64,000 bases of DNA from JADCGM01 sp943370355 (GCA_943370355.1 CALRQP020000015.1:1-64000); one strand, 5' to 3'; positions 34,383-43,250 are shown, counted from the first letter of the stretch. Translations and numbers: made by a program. Notes: generated from the letters alone by a model not told the origin.

Positions 34383-35630
34383 CTACTGGATGCCCGGCTC
34401 GCCCAGATGTTCGGCCTTCCAGCGCATCGACATCGCGATCCGGCTGCGCCCCGACGGATGGTCGTAGAACACCGCTTCCTCCAGCGGCGTCGGCTCGAGT
34501 TTGCGGTAGGTCGACAGCTTCAGCGCCGTCTTGGCGAAACTGTCCGGCGCACGCGCGACATTCAGTCCGAAGATGTCCGCCTCAGCCTCCTGCACCCGCG
34601 TGATCGTGTTGGTCACCGGCGTCGCCACCAGGAAAAAGGCGGAGATGACGATAATCGCGACCGGCACGACGGCGGGATCGGCGACGTCGGTGACGCCCCA
34701 GCGCTCACCGTAGCGCCGCAGCAGCGCTGGCGTGCCCTTCGCGGCCACCCAGAAGCCGGCGAGGAACACGAGCCCGAACATCATCAGCCCCTTGTAGCCA
34801 TGATTCAGCACATAATGGCCGAGCTCGTGCCCCATGACGGCGCGCACCTCGTCCGGCGGCTGCTTTAGCAGATTGTCGTTGAGCGCGACGCGCGTCGTGC
34901 CCGCAAGACCGCCGACGTTCGCGGAAATCCGCGTCGTCTGCCGCGATGCGTCGACGACGAGCACATTGTCGGCCGGCACGCCGTTCGCGCGCGCCATCGA
35001 CAGGATCGCATGCTGGAGCGGCGACGGCGGCATCGGGGTATATTTGTTGAACAGCGGCTCGATGAGCACGGGCGAGAGCACTGCCAGCACGAAAAAGCCA
35101 GCCGTGGCAATCAGCGTGCCCCACGCCCACCAGGCCTCGCCGGTGCGCCGCACCATCGCCAGAAGGCCAGCGATCAGCAGCGACCCGATGACGATCCCGA
35201 TGCCGACGCCGATCAGCTGCTCGCCGAACCACGGACCGAAGGTCTGGGTCGCCAGATCATATTGATGCTCGCGAATGAAGCCGGTGTAGATCGTCCACGG
35301 CAAGCCGAGCACGAAGGTCAGCACGATGAACGCCGCAGAGAACAGTAGCGAGCCGAGGAACTTGCGCTGCGTGACGCGGCGGCTCCATGCCGACAGCCGC
35401 GCTGCCCAGCCGAAATGCAGGACCACGAGATTGACCGCCACCCCGACAAGGAATCCCCACAGTAGCAGCCAATAGCCGCCCTCGAAATAGGCATCCGACT
35501 TCGCTCGCGCCGCGCCATTGACAGTGGCGAGATAGGCCCGCGTTGCGGCCTCCGGATCAAAGCCCGCCTGTGCAAAGGCCGGAACGGCGATGCTGGCAGC
35601 AATCGACGTCAGAAACAGCTTGGATTTCAT
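34383..35630 (-). CDS. M48-family (Ste24/HtpX-like) zinc metalloprotease
   Basis: 415 residues with a signal-like N-terminus (MKSKLFLTSIAASIAVPAFA) and several membrane helices. The HExxH zinc motif is in MGHELGHYVLNHGYKG near residue 264. The third ligand glutamate lies in the VQEAEADIFGL stretch. The N-terminal DUF3810/peptidase_M48_N-like region (LGLPWTIYTGFIREHQYDLA) is typical of CAAX-protease-type M48A proteins. It probably sits in the inner membrane and degrades or processes membrane proteins. Confidence 0.94.
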   Translation of the reverse strand: MKSKLFLTSIAASIAVPAFAQAGFDPEAATRAYLATVNGAARAKSDAYFEGGYWLLLWGFLVGVAVNLVVLHFGWAARLSAWSRRVTQRKFLGSLLFSAAFIVLTFVLGLPWTIYTGFIREHQYDLATQTFGPWFGEQLIGVGIGIVIGSLLIAGLLAMVRRTGEAWWAWGTLIATAGFFVLAVLSPVLIEPLFNKYTPMPPSPLQHAILSMARANGVPADNVLVVDASRQTTRISANVGGLAGTTRVALNDNLLKQPPDEVRAVMGHELGHYVLNHGYKGLMMFGLVFLAGFWVAAKGTPALLRRYGERWGVTDVADPAVVPVAIIVISAFFLVATPVTNTITRVQEAEADIFGLNVARAPDSFAKTALKLSTYRKLEPTPLEEAVFYDHPSGRSRIAMSMRWKAEHLGEPGIQ

Positions 35631-35701
35631 TCGATGCCCCCGATGGTTCAGCTGTACCTTAGTCGTGCCGGCTATCGGTACGGAAGGCCCAACCTTTGGG
35701 G

Positions 35702-36703
35702 CTAGTCGTCCTCATCCTCGAAGCCGGCAAGCGCCAGCGCCTTCGCCTTGATCTGTCGGGTCGCGCACCAGTGGACGAGCGCATCCTCGCGGCCGTGGGT
35801 GACCCAAACCTCCTTTGGGCCCAGCTCGGACAGCGTATCGGTCAGTTCGTCCCAGTCGGCGTGGTCGGAGACGATCAGCGGCAGTTCGACGCCGCGCTGC
35901 ACGGCGCGCTGGCGGATGCGCATCCAGCCCGAGGCCATTGCGGTGATCGGGTCGGGCAGGCGGCGCGACCAGCGATCGTTGAGCGCAGACGGCGGCGCGA
36001 CGACGATCTGGCCCTTGAGATCGGCGGGCTTGAGGCCCTCGATGGTGCGCAGCTCACCGAGGTCGACACCGTGGGCCTGGTAGAGGTCGCAGAGCTTCAC
36101 CATCGCGCCGTGGATATAGATCGGCTGCCGCCAACCGAGCTGGCGGAGGTGCGCGATAACGCGCTGCGCCTTGCCGAGCGCATAGGCGCCGATCAGCACC
36201 GACCGCTCGGGCGCGTCGCGCAAGGCATCAAGCACCTTGGCCATCTCGTCGGATGCGTCGGGGTGGCGGAACACCGGCAGGCCGAAGGTCGCCTCGGTCA
36301 CGAAGATTTCGCAGGGCACCGGCTCGAACAGCGCGCAAGTCGGGTCGGGACGGCGCTTATAGTCCCCCGAGACGACGATGCGCTCGCCGCGATACTCCAT
36401 GACGATCTGCGCTGAGCCGAGGACATGACCGGCGGGGACGAACGACACGTTGACCTCGCCGATCTTCAACTGCTCGCCATAGCCGATGCCTTGGCCGCCG
36501 GGCTGGTCGCCGTAGCGCACCTGCATGATCGCCAGCGTCTCCGGGGTCGCGAGCACTTTGCCATGACCGGCGCGGGCATGGTCGGCGTGGCCGTGGGTGA
36601 TCAGAGCGGATGGCTTGGGTCGCGAGGGATCGATCCAGAAATCGCCGGGGACGACATGGATGCCCTCGGGATGGGGCTTCAGCCAGGAACCGAGCGCGGG
36701 CAC
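35702..36703 (-). CDS. Ligase-associated DNA damage response exonuclease (MBL fold)
   Basis: 333-residue metallo-beta-lactamase/beta-CASP nuclease related to SNM1/Artemis-type enzymes. Zinc motif 2 is H37-G-H39-A-D41-H42 within SALITHGHADHA. Further metal sites are in FVPAGHVLGSAQI and VVSGDYKRRPDPTC, and ending motifs include VSDHADWDEL and VWVTHGRED. This is the exonuclease normally clustered with an ATP ligase, an Lhr-type helicase and PdeM; here the helicase and PdeM are nearby and the ligase is at 23.5 kb. The start is a GTG (36701-36703), fitting the family N-terminus. Confidence 0.93.
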   Translation of the reverse strand: MPALGSWLKPHPEGIHVVPGDFWIDPSRPKPSALITHGHADHARAGHGKVLATPETLAIMQVRYGDQPGGQGIGYGEQLKIGEVNVSFVPAGHVLGSAQIVMEYRGERIVVSGDYKRRPDPTCALFEPVPCEIFVTEATFGLPVFRHPDASDEMAKVLDALRDAPERSVLIGAYALGKAQRVIAHLRQLGWRQPIYIHGAMVKLCDLYQAHGVDLGELRTIEGLKPADLKGQIVVAPPSALNDRWSRRLPDPITAMASGWMRIRQRAVQRGVELPLIVSDHADWDELTDTLSELGPKEVWVTHGREDALVHWCATRQIKAKALALAGFEDEDD

Positions 36704-36740
36704 GGCAGCAATATGAGCGAGCGGCCCGGCTTGTTCCAGA

Positions 36741-37370
36741 CTAAGCGGCGGGCGGCGGTGCGGGCATCAGCGCATTGTCGAGGTCGTTGGCGCGGACATA
36801 GGCGGGGCGGGCCGAGTTGCGCGCGACATAGGCCTCGAACGCCGGGCGCTTCTCGACGGTCCCGAACTGCATGCCCCAGCCGAGCTGCGCGCCGACATAG
36901 ACGTCGGCAGCGGAAAAGCGGTCGCCGCCGATGAACTCGCGGTCCTGCAAGGCACCCTCGAGCGTGTCCACAACGTGCGCCTTCGTCCCATAGCCGACCA
37001 TCCCTTCGCGCTCGGGTGGCACCTGCACCCCCAATTGCGTGTTGATAATTGCCTGCTCGACCGGACCGGCGGCGAAGAACAGCCAGCGGTAATAGTCGGC
37101 GCGGTCCGAAGGCGCCGGCGCCAACCCGGCATCGGGGAAGGCGTCCGCAAGATAAGCGCAGATCGCCGCGCATTCGGTGACGACATGGCCGTTGTGAACG
37201 ATCGCCGGGACCTTGCCCATCGGGTTGATCGCCAGATAGGCGGGCGCCTTCATCGTCGTCGCATAGTCGAGGAGTTCAGTGCGATAGGGCCGGCCGACTT
37301 CTTCTAGCATCCAGCGCACGATGCGGCCACGCGACATCGGGTTGGTGTAGAAAACCAGTTCATCAGCCAT
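36741..37370 (-). CDS. Glutathione S-transferase family protein
   Basis: The ATG at 37370 gives 209 residues. The thioredoxin-fold N-terminal domain reads LVFYTNPMSRGRIVRWMLEEVG, with a serine in the region of the catalytic Ser/Tyr, then the conserved cis-proline segment GKVPAIVHNG and TECAAICAYLADAFP. The C-terminal helical domain has the FSAADVYVG-type N-capping box. It is probably cytoplasmic; the substrate is unknown. It sits between exonuclease and helicase genes of the repair set without obvious functional link. Confidence 0.93.
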   Translation of the reverse strand: MADELVFYTNPMSRGRIVRWMLEEVGRPYRTELLDYATTMKAPAYLAINPMGKVPAIVHNGHVVTECAAICAYLADAFPDAGLAPAPSDRADYYRWLFFAAGPVEQAIINTQLGVQVPPEREGMVGYGTKAHVVDTLEGALQDREFIGGDRFSAADVYVGAQLGWGMQFGTVEKRPAFEAYVARNSARPAYVRANDLDNALMPAPPPAA

Positions 37371-37536
37371 GATCGACGCCTTTCGTTGCCGCCCGAGTCG
37401 CGGGCTCAACTTCGCAAACTTCGCGGAGAATCGGTGTTCACGTTTCAATGTCCCGGCTTGAAACGCAACAAAATTGCGAGTGAAAATCCTGTCGAACATA
37501 TCATGAACAGATCAACTTGTCAATTTTCGTGGCACG

Positions 37537-37655
37537 CCGTCATCCCGGTGAACGTCGGGACCCAGAAGCTCGCAAAAAATGCGCGCGGTAGCGCGCGCAC
37601 GCTGCCACGTGCGTTGTTATATGCTGCTGGGTCCCGGTGTTCACCGGGATGACGG
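37537..37655. repeat. 119-bp inverted-repeat element upstream of the helicase gene
   Basis: Arms at 37537-37565 and 37627-37655 are 29 nt each and match as inverted repeats at 27 positions (outer CCGTCATCCCGGTGAAC, inner GGGACCCAG). Between them is GCGCGC-GGTA-GCGCGC (37581-37596) next to an A-run (37574-37579), which on the minus strand is an intrinsic terminator. The shape is that of a small non-autonomous intergenic repeat. Its right end supplies two bases of the helicase Shine-Dalgarno sequence. Confidence 0.75.
37574..37596 (-). terminator. Terminator inside the inverted-repeat element
   Basis: Minus-strand hairpin GCGCGC-TACC-GCGCGC followed by A and six T. No minus-strand gene ends just upstream, so it may insulate the GST gene from antisense transcription out of the helicase operon. 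Confidence 0.5.
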
Positions 37656-37663
37656 GAGTTTGG

Positions 37664-40072
37664 ATGACGTTACCCCCCATCATCACCAACTGGCTCGCCG
37701 CGAAGGGTTGGGCGCTGCGGCGGCATCAGGGGGAGATGCTGGCGGCGGCGGAGGCGGGGCAGCATGCGTTGCTGGTTGCGGCGACGGGAGCGGGCAAGAC
37801 GCTGGCGGGGTTTTTGCCGGTACTCGCCGACCTCATCGCGCATCCAGAGCATGACGGGCTGCACACCATCTATGTGTCGCCGCTGAAGGCGCTGGCCGTC
37901 GATGTGCAGCGTAATCTGCTCGGGCCGGTCGCGGAGATGGGGCTCGATATCCGGGTCGAGACGCGCACCGGCGATACGCCGTCGGACCGCAAAGCCCGGC
38001 AGCGGACCAAGCCGCCGCAAATATTGCTGACGACGCCGGAATCGCTGTCGCTGCTGATTTCCTATGTCGATTCGGACCGGCTGCTCGCTTCGATCAAAAC
38101 CGTCATCGTCGACGAAGTACATGCCTTTGCGAGCGGCAAGCGCGGCGATTTGCTGTCGCTGACGCTGGCGCGGCTGCAGCGGCTCGCGCCGGATATGCGC
38201 CGCGTTGGCCTGAGTGCGACGATCGGCGATCCCGAGGCCTATCAGGGCTGGCTCGCACCCGACGCCGATGCGGAAAGCGTACGGCTGGTCATCGGCGATC
38301 CGGGTGCCGCGCCCGACATCGGCATCCTCGTGCCGGAAGGGCGGATCCCCTGGTCGGGGCATAGCGGGCGGCATGCGATCCAGGATGTCTATGCGCTCAT
38401 CAAGGCGCACCGGACGACGTTGGTATTCTGCAACACGCGCGGGCTTGCCGAACTGATCTTCCAGGATCTGTGGACGATCAACGACGACCAGCTGCCGATC
38501 GGCATTCATCATGGCTCGCTGTCGGTCGAAGCGCGGCGCAAGGTCGAAAATGCGATGGCGGCGGGCAAGCTGCGCGGCCTCGTCTGCACCGCGAGCCTCG
38601 ATCTGGGCGTCGACTGGGGCGATATCGACCTCGTGCTGCAGATGGGCGCGCCCAAAGGCTCGTCGCGGCTGCTGCAACGGATCGGGCGGGCCAATCACCG
38701 ATTGGACGAGCCGTCGAAAGCGCTCATTGCGCCGGGCAATCGTTTCGAATGGCTGGAGGCACGCGCCGCGCTCGATGCGGTCGCGGAGGGCGAGCTGGAT
38801 GTCGAGGCGTTCCGGCCCGGCGCGCTCGACGTGCTCGCACAGCATCTGATGGCCTGCGCCTGTTCGGGGCCGTTCCAGGAAGATGCGATGTACGAAGAGG
38901 TGCGGTCGAGCGCGCCTTATGCCGGGCTGCCGCGCGACTTGTTCGACCGGACGCTGAGCTTCATCGAAACGGGCGGCTATGCGCTTAAGGCCTATGACCG
39001 GTTCAAGCGGCTGGTGCGCGAGGCAGGCGGGGTCTGGCGGGTGTCGCATCCGCGCTTCATCGCGCAGCACCGGCTCAATGCCGGGATCATCGTCGAAGCG
39101 TCGATGGTCAATGTACGCTTCAAGAATGGCCGGTCGCTCGGCAAGGTCGAGGAATATTTCGCGTCGATGCTGCGCACCGGCGATGCCTTCCACTTCGCGG
39201 GCATGACGCTCGAAGTCGAGCGGATGGACGGGGCCGACCTCATCGTGAAGGCGACCGCCAAATCGGCGATGATCCCGAGCTATATGGGCGCGCGGCTGGC
39301 GCTGACCACGCATCTCGCCGGTCGGGTGCGCGCTTTCCTCGCGTCGCCAGACGAGTGGCCGCGCTTCCCCGACCAGATCCGCGAATGGCTGGAGGTGCAG
39401 CAGCGGCGCTCGCGACTGCCCCAGCCCGGCGAGTTGCTCGTTGAAACCTTCCCGCATGAGGGGCGGCATTATATGGTCGCTTACAGCTTCGAGGGCTGGA
39501 ACGCGCATCAGTCGCTCGGCATGCTGCTGACGCGACGGATGGAGACGGCCGGGCTGAAACCGCTCGGCTTTCAGGCCAATGACTATGCGCTGGCCTGCTG
39601 GTCGCTTGAGCCCGTCACCGATCCGGCCAGCCTGTTCTCTGCCGACATTCTCGAAGACGAGTTCACCGATTGGGTGTCGAATTCGCACCTGCTCAAACGC
39701 GCGTTCCGCGAGGTCGCCGTCATTGGCGGACTCGTCGAGCGCCAGCAGCCGGGGCAGAAGAAGACCGGCAAGCAGGTCACCTTCTCCACCGACCTCATTT
39801 ACGACGTGCTGCAGCGCTGGGAGCCCGACCATATGCTGCTGCGCGCGGCGTGGGAGGATGCGAAGACGCGGCTCACCGACGTCGGACGGCTCGCGAGCCT
39901 GCTCGATCGCGCAGCGGGGACGATCGTGCATCAGGTGCTCGATCAGGTGTCGCCGCTTGCGGTGCCGGTGCTGGTGATGATCGGCCGCGAGAGCGTCGCG
40001 CCGGGCAGCGCCGAGGATGCGATGTTGATCGAGGCGGATGCGCTGGCCGCGATTGCGATGGGAGAAATGTAA
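37664..40072 (+). CDS. Ligase-associated DNA damage response DEXH-box helicase (Lhr-core type)
   Basis: The start at 37664 gives 802 residues with GGGAG five bases upstream; earlier in-frame starts lie inside the repeat. Superfamily 2 motifs are in order: Walker A ATGAGKT (residues 40-46), TTPESLSLL (Ic), DEVH in VIVDEVHAF (II), GLSATIGD (III), and motif VI QRIGRANHR. The C-terminal Lhr-core region (winged helix and beta-barrel) is present, without the extra domain of long Lhr. In the family it is a 3'-5' translocase acting with the ATP ligase, exonuclease and PdeM. Confidence 0.94.
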   Translation: MTLPPIITNWLAAKGWALRRHQGEMLAAAEAGQHALLVAATGAGKTLAGFLPVLADLIAHPEHDGLHTIYVSPLKALAVDVQRNLLGPVAEMGLDIRVETRTGDTPSDRKARQRTKPPQILLTTPESLSLLISYVDSDRLLASIKTVIVDEVHAFASGKRGDLLSLTLARLQRLAPDMRRVGLSATIGDPEAYQGWLAPDADAESVRLVIGDPGAAPDIGILVPEGRIPWSGHSGRHAIQDVYALIKAHRTTLVFCNTRGLAELIFQDLWTINDDQLPIGIHHGSLSVEARRKVENAMAAGKLRGLVCTASLDLGVDWGDIDLVLQMGAPKGSSRLLQRIGRANHRLDEPSKALIAPGNRFEWLEARAALDAVAEGELDVEAFRPGALDVLAQHLMACACSGPFQEDAMYEEVRSSAPYAGLPRDLFDRTLSFIETGGYALKAYDRFKRLVREAGGVWRVSHPRFIAQHRLNAGIIVEASMVNVRFKNGRSLGKVEEYFASMLRTGDAFHFAGMTLEVERMDGADLIVKATAKSAMIPSYMGARLALTTHLAGRVRAFLASPDEWPRFPDQIREWLEVQQRRSRLPQPGELLVETFPHEGRHYMVAYSFEGWNAHQSLGMLLTRRMETAGLKPLGFQANDYALACWSLEPVTDPASLFSADILEDEFTDWVSNSHLLKRAFREVAVIGGLVERQQPGQKKTGKQVTFSTDLIYDVLQRWEPDHMLLRAAWEDAKTRLTDVGRLASLLDRAAGTIVHQVLDQVSPLAVPVLVMIGRESVAPGSAEDAMLIEADALAAIAMGEM

Positions 40073-40140
40073 CGCACGCTGCTGGCCGGACGTACAAGGC
40101 AGAACGACGCCTCGCCATGCCGCAGCCAGAAAGCACCTTC

Positions 40141-40695
40141 ATGAAACTTCGCACCCTGTTTGCCGCGCTGTTGCTGGCGGTACCGGCTATGCTCGCGGCC
40201 GCACCGGTCGATATTGGCCCGGCGGTCGGGAGCCGTATCCCGGCGTTGGCCGCACAGACGACGAGCGGAACCGCTGCGAGCCTGCGGTCTATCGAGGGGA
40301 AGAAAGGCACGGTTCTCGTGTTCTTCCGCTCGGCGAAATGGTGTCCCTATTGCCAGCGGCAGCTCATCGACCTGAAGGCGCTGCAGGGGCCGATCGAAAC
40401 GCGCGGCTATAGGTTGGCCGCGATCAGCTACGATCCGCCGGAGGTGCTGGCCCGTTTCGCGTCCGAACATGGCATTGGCTACGCACTATTGTCCGACAGC
40501 AAGTCGGCGATGATCGACGCATTCAAGCTGCGCGATCCGCAATATCCGGTCGATAGCTTTGCTTACGGCGTGCCGAAGCCGGCGATCTTTGTGGTGGGGC
40601 CCGACGGCAGGGTGAAAGCAAAGCTGGCCGAAGAAGGCTATAAGGTGCGCCCGGGCAACGATGCGGTGGTCGCAGCGATCGACGGCTTGCGCTGA
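40141..40695 (+). CDS. Periplasmic peroxiredoxin-like thiol protein
   Basis: The ATG at 40141 (184 residues) opens a clear Sec signal peptide (MKLRTLFAALLLAVPAM); an ATG eight codons earlier is possible. The mature AhpC/TSA-type thioredoxin fold has a CxxC pair, Cys68 and Cys71, in SAKWCPYCQRQ, with LAAISYDPPEVL and PKPAIFVVGPDG as later strands. CPYC rather than TxxC suggests a thiol oxidoreductase or a bacterioferritin-comigratory-like peroxidase. It lies 68 bp after the helicase and before pdeM, an unexpected neighbour for a DNA repair set. Confidence 0.88.
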   Translation: MKLRTLFAALLLAVPAMLAAAPVDIGPAVGSRIPALAAQTTSGTAASLRSIEGKKGTVLVFFRSAKWCPYCQRQLIDLKALQGPIETRGYRLAAISYDPPEVLARFASEHGIGYALLSDSKSAMIDAFKLRDPQYPVDSFAYGVPKPAIFVVGPDGRVKAKLAEEGYKVRPGNDAVVAAIDGLR

Positions 40696-40698
40696 AAG

Positions 40699-40803
40699 CA
40701 CCCCACCCTGACCCTCCCCTGCAAGCAGGGGAGGGAACGCTCTTGCAAGGGATCGCCTGAATGCTCCCGCCCCTGCTTGCAGGGGAGGGCTGGGGTGGGG
40801 TGG
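40699..40803. repeat. Composite inverted-repeat element between peroxiredoxin-like gene and pdeM
   Basis: Two near-identical palindromic units, at 40712-40735 (arms CCCTCCCCTGC and GCAGGGGAGGG around AA) and 40766-40789 (arms CCCGCCCCTGC and GCAGGGGAGGG around TT), face each other. They are flanked by CCCCACCC on the left and GGGGTGGGG on the right, so the whole ~105 bp forms a larger inverted repeat. Each unit alone is an 11-bp hairpin and could act as a bidirectional terminator or RNA stabiliser. Confidence 0.75.
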
Positions 40804-40853
40804 CCAAAATTGAAGCACTTCCCGTTGATCGACCGCCCCGCTAAACCCACCTC

Positions 40854-41570
40854 ATGCGGTCCCCTTCCGTTTCATTTGGCGGCCACGACCTGATCCCCAC
40901 CCCCTCGGGGGCGCTGTGGTGGCCGAGCCGCCGCGCGATGCTCGTCGCCGACTTACATTTCGAGAAGGCGAGCTGGTTTGCGCGCGCCGGCATGTTCCTG
41001 CCGCCCTATGACAGCGTCGAAACGCTGCGTTGCCTTGCCGAATGTGCGGATAAACTGGGCGCGACCGAACTCTGGTGCCTTGGCGACAGTTTCCACGACA
41101 GCGCCGGGGTCGAGCGGATGCCTGAGGGCGCGCGGGCGGCGCTGGATGCGCTGACGGCGCGGCTCGACTGGACCTGGATCACCGGCAATCACGATCCCGG
41201 CATCGGCGATATCGGAGGCCGTGTGCTGGTCGAGGCCGAGGTCGACGGCCTGTTGCTACGGCACGAAGCGCAGGCCGGCGAGACGCGGCCCGAACTGTCG
41301 GGGCATTTCCACCCGAAGGTCGGGGTGACGATCCGCGGCCGGCGCATCGTACGGCGTTGCTTCGTCGCGAGCGAGCGCAAGATGATCCTACCCGCCTTCG
41401 GCACATTGACCGGGGGCATGGATGCTGCCGATCCGGCGATCCTGTCGCTCATGGACGGCGAGGCCTGCGCGCTGGTGCCGATGGACGACCGGCTGCTGCG
41501 CTTTCCGCTGGAATTGCGGCGGCGGAAGGAGCCGGGCAGGCGCTCCCGGCTTGCGCGCGCCTTGAGCTAG
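40854..41570 (+). CDS. pdeM: PdeM-type ligase-associated metallophosphoesterase
   Basis: 238-residue calcineurin-like enzyme of the ligase-associated DNA damage response set. Metal motifs are in order: DLHFEK (Asp33, His35), LGDSFHDS (Asp78), GNHDPG near residue 112 and SGHFHPK near 150. The family acts on DNA ends or small phosphodiesters in vitro. The ATG lies 50 bp beyond the composite repeat. It is the third of the four repair-set genes in this region. In-frame sequence ends cleanly at RLARALS. Confidence 0.93.
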   Translation: MRSPSVSFGGHDLIPTPSGALWWPSRRAMLVADLHFEKASWFARAGMFLPPYDSVETLRCLAECADKLGATELWCLGDSFHDSAGVERMPEGARAALDALTARLDWTWITGNHDPGIGDIGGRVLVEAEVDGLLLRHEAQAGETRPELSGHFHPKVGVTIRGRRIVRRCFVASERKMILPAFGTLTGGMDAADPAILSLMDGEACALVPMDDRLLRFPLELRRRKEPGRRSRLARALS

Positions 41571-41649
41571 ACCGAACGCCGGTGAACGGTCATGATATCT
41601 GCCAGGGTCGATAGCGTGACCCAATTGCGAGTGAGGTCGACAGGGGCAG

Positions 41650-42642
41650 ATGATCACGCGGGCGCTTCGAACGATCCCGATCATCTTCGCTCTGCTGGCT
41701 GGCGCACAGCTCGATGCCAAGCCGCGCTTCGCGATCATCGACATGCATTTTCATGCCGACCGGCCGGATGCTGAAGGCCCGCCCGGTGGGAAGGTCTGTG
41801 CACCCTATGACGACTGGTCGCCGCGCGATCCGGGGCAGCCGATCGACACCTATCTCGACTGGTTCACGCTGCACCCGACCTGTGCCCATGTGCTGACGGC
41901 ACCGACCGATCCGGCCGAATTGCGGGACCGCGGGCTGGCGATGCTCAGCCGCTACAACATCCTCGCGCTGGCGGGTGGCGAGGCGGCGACGGTCGAAGAT
42001 TACCGCAGCCACGCGCCCGATTATGTGCTGCCGGCGGCGGGCTTCGGGATCACCGACGATTTCCCGCCGATTGCCGAGCTACGCCGCCTGCATGCTGCAG
42101 GCAAAATGGCGGCGATCAGTGAAATCACCGCGCAATATGCGGGCATTGCGCCCGACGACCCCAAGCTCGAGCCCTATTTCGCGCTCGCCGAGGAACTCGA
42201 CATTCCGGTCGGCATCCACCTTGGCCCGGGGCCGCCGGGAACGGCCTATTTCGCGACGCCGAATTATCGGGCTGCGGCTGGCGATCCGTTCCGGCTGGAG
42301 CCTGTGCTGCTGCGCCACCCGCGCCTGCGCATCTATGCGATGCATGCCGGCTGGCCGATGGGCGATGCGATGATCGCGATGCTCTACGCGCACCCGCAAC
42401 TGTATGTGGACATTGGCATCCTCGACTATGCCTATCCGAAGGTGGATTTTTACGCCTATCTGAAACGGTTGATCGATGCCGGTATTGAGAAGCGCATCCT
42501 GTTCGGATCGGACAATATGGTCTGGCCCGATTCGATCGGCGTCGCGATCGATCGGATCAACCGCGCACCCTTCCTGTCAGCCCGGCAGAAGCGGCTGATC
42601 CTTCATGACAATGCCGCGCGGTTCCTTCGCATCGAAGGCTAG
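41650..42642 (+). CDS. Exported amidohydrolase-family protein
   Basis: 330 residues with a signal peptide (MITRALRTIPIIFALLAGAQLDA). The HxH metal motif is in IIDMHFHAD (about residue 33-39). Further TIM-barrel metal ligands are VGIHLGPG and YAMHAGWP, and FGSDNMVWPD carries the late aspartate. This is the amidohydrolase_2 (PF04909-type) layout of decarboxylases and lactonases. The substrate is unknown. No operon partner: pdeM is 79 bp upstream, and the lipocalin gene converges 9 bp beyond the stop. Confidence 0.9.
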   Translation: MITRALRTIPIIFALLAGAQLDAKPRFAIIDMHFHADRPDAEGPPGGKVCAPYDDWSPRDPGQPIDTYLDWFTLHPTCAHVLTAPTDPAELRDRGLAMLSRYNILALAGGEAATVEDYRSHAPDYVLPAAGFGITDDFPPIAELRRLHAAGKMAAISEITAQYAGIAPDDPKLEPYFALAEELDIPVGIHLGPGPPGTAYFATPNYRAAAGDPFRLEPVLLRHPRLRIYAMHAGWPMGDAMIAMLYAHPQLYVDIGILDYAYPKVDFYAYLKRLIDAGIEKRILFGSDNMVWPDSIGVAIDRINRAPFLSARQKRLILHDNAARFLRIEG

Positions 42643-42651
42643 GCGGCCTCG

Positions 42652-43215
42652 TCAGGGCTGGGCGGGGAATTCCAGCTTGCTGACGTCGTAACCGAGCGCC
42701 TTGCCCTTTGCGACGAGCGACTGCACCAGCGCGGGATCGGGGTGCACATCGCGCGTGTAGACCCAGAAATTGGTGAAGTCGGCGGTGGCAGAGATGAACC
42801 AGCTATAGTCGTCGGCATGGTCGAGCACCCAATAGTCGCGGGTGACCGGGATGAAGCCAAGGAAGCGATAGACGGCATGGAGCTTCGCATTGGTGCCGGG
42901 ATCCACGATCTTGCCCGAGGCGCGGATCGATTTGAGTTTCCCGGCCGGCGTCTGGTCGCGGCAGCTGTCTTCGAGATCGACCCGGTTGTTGCCCTTGGCG
43001 AAATATTCGGTGACGCCGGCCACGCAGCCATCGGTGAGCTTGGCGGGCGTGCGCGCGATCTCGATCCACTTGCCCTGATAGAGTTTGGCGACATCGACGA
43101 CCTTAGCCGGCTCCGGCGCAGCGGGCGGCGCTGCGGCCTGCACCGCAGAGAGGCCGGTCATGCCGAGGAGAAACGCGGCAACGATGATGCGCGGCAGGAG
43201 CGTTCGGTTTGTCAT
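42652..43215 (-). CDS. Lipocalin (Blc-like), exported
   Basis: I start at 43215 (187 residues) because GGGGGG lies nine to ten bases upstream; the ATG at 43224 would be too close to it. A signal peptide (LLPRIIVAAFLLGMTGLSAV) ends near AQAAA. The lipocalin signature G-K-W-I-E-I-A-R follows, then the CVAGVTEYF strand, and DYWVLDHADDYSWFIS is the second conserved region. No lipobox is seen, so the protein is probably soluble in the periplasm, unlike E. coli Blc. It may bind lipids or hydrophobic ligands. Confidence 0.91.
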   Translation of the reverse strand: MTNRTLLPRIIVAAFLLGMTGLSAVQAAAPPAAPEPAKVVDVAKLYQGKWIEIARTPAKLTDGCVAGVTEYFAKGNNRVDLEDSCRDQTPAGKLKSIRASGKIVDPGTNAKLHAVYRFLGFIPVTRDYWVLDHADDYSWFISATADFTNFWVYTRDVHPDPALVQSLVAKGKALGYDVSKLEFPAQP

Positions 43216-43250
43216 GTTCGTCATTCCCCCCTGAGTGAAGCCTCGTCGGC

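Noticed and set aside
37670..39931. A 753-codon open frame antisense to the helicase gene
   Set aside because: Same high-GC shadow effect; the plus-strand protein has complete helicase motifs.
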